NCBI GenBank assembly: GCA_014804285.1
Contig: JAAVAA010000012.1
Span: 1-6,209, forward strand
Direction of reading: 5' to 3'
Length of the DNA stretch: 6,209 bases
Source of the DNA: Lachnospiraceae bacterium
GTDB taxonomy: Bacteria > Bacillota > Clostridia > Lachnospirales > Lachnospiraceae
In this document: positions 6,181 to 6,209 of the stretch, one piece after another
How the letters are laid out: the number at the start of each line of letters is the position of its first letter
Position numbering within the stretch: position 1 is the first letter of the stretch
Program-made: the position numbers and the translations under genes
Notes under the pieces: model-generated
The model's input: only the letters and a program-made list of their open reading frames with translations
Databases searched by the model: none
Told to the model about the DNA's origin: nothing

Positions 6181-6202
6181 CAGTTGACTCGAACTGTTTT
6201 TT
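6181..6202 (+). terminator. Possible intrinsic terminator after the J-domain gene
   Basis: CAGTT (6181-6185) can pair with AACTG (6192-6196) around a 6-nt loop, followed at once by six T residues (6197-6202). The stem has only five pairs and two G-C pairs, so it is weak. Its position 33 nt past the stop codon at the end of a run of + strand genes supports termination. A second small hairpin (6153-6158 with 6161-6166) lies between. The window ends too soon to see the next gene. Confidence 0.4.
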
Positions 6203-6209
6203 AGGATAA

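Noticed and set aside
1..6209. Small lantibiotic precursor gene hidden in an intergenic gap
   Set aside because: The gaps after the first gene are at most 73 nt, and the leader shows no short frame with a Ser/Thr/Cys-rich C-terminus behind a ribosome site.

Overview
The window fits a low-to-moderate G+C Clostridia genome, most likely a gut Lachnospiraceae-type organism. This is inferred from gene families, strong purine-rich Shine-Dalgarno sites and codon use; no marker gene proves it. All seven convincing genes are on the + strand and tightly packed.

Positions 1-216 are non-coding leader. They hold a perfect 17-bp inverted repeat (20-36 / 88-104), a TATAAT-type promoter (about 143-169) with short direct repeats around it, and a 9-bp inverted repeat (174-182 / 207-215) that would pair with the Shine-Dalgarno site of the first gene.

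Positions 217-4475 form a compact five-gene unit: a lantibiotic-immunity ABC transporter of LanF-LanE-LanG (MutF/MutE/MutG) type, followed by a LanR/LanK (SpaR/SpaK-like) two-component system. Junctions are ATGA overlaps, direct abutment or short overlaps, so one translationally coupled operon is likely. The expected logic is that LanK senses a lantibiotic or related peptide at the membrane, phosphorylates LanR, and LanR raises expression of the FEG exporter. No lantibiotic precursor, LanB/C/M, LanT or LanP gene is visible, so within the window this is an orphan sensing and resistance module.

Positions 4497-5087 encode a MntP-family manganese exporter that starts only 21 nt after lanK, with no room for the usual Mn riboswitch. 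Positions 5161-6147 encode a J-domain protein with an N-terminal HPD-containing J domain and a long C-terminal region I do not recognise. A weak hairpin plus T-run at 6181-6202 may end the transcription unit.

I found no tRNA, rRNA, CRISPR array or insertion sequence. The individual systems are known types. The parts worth a second look are the leader architecture, the linkage to Mn export, and the unassigned J-domain protein.
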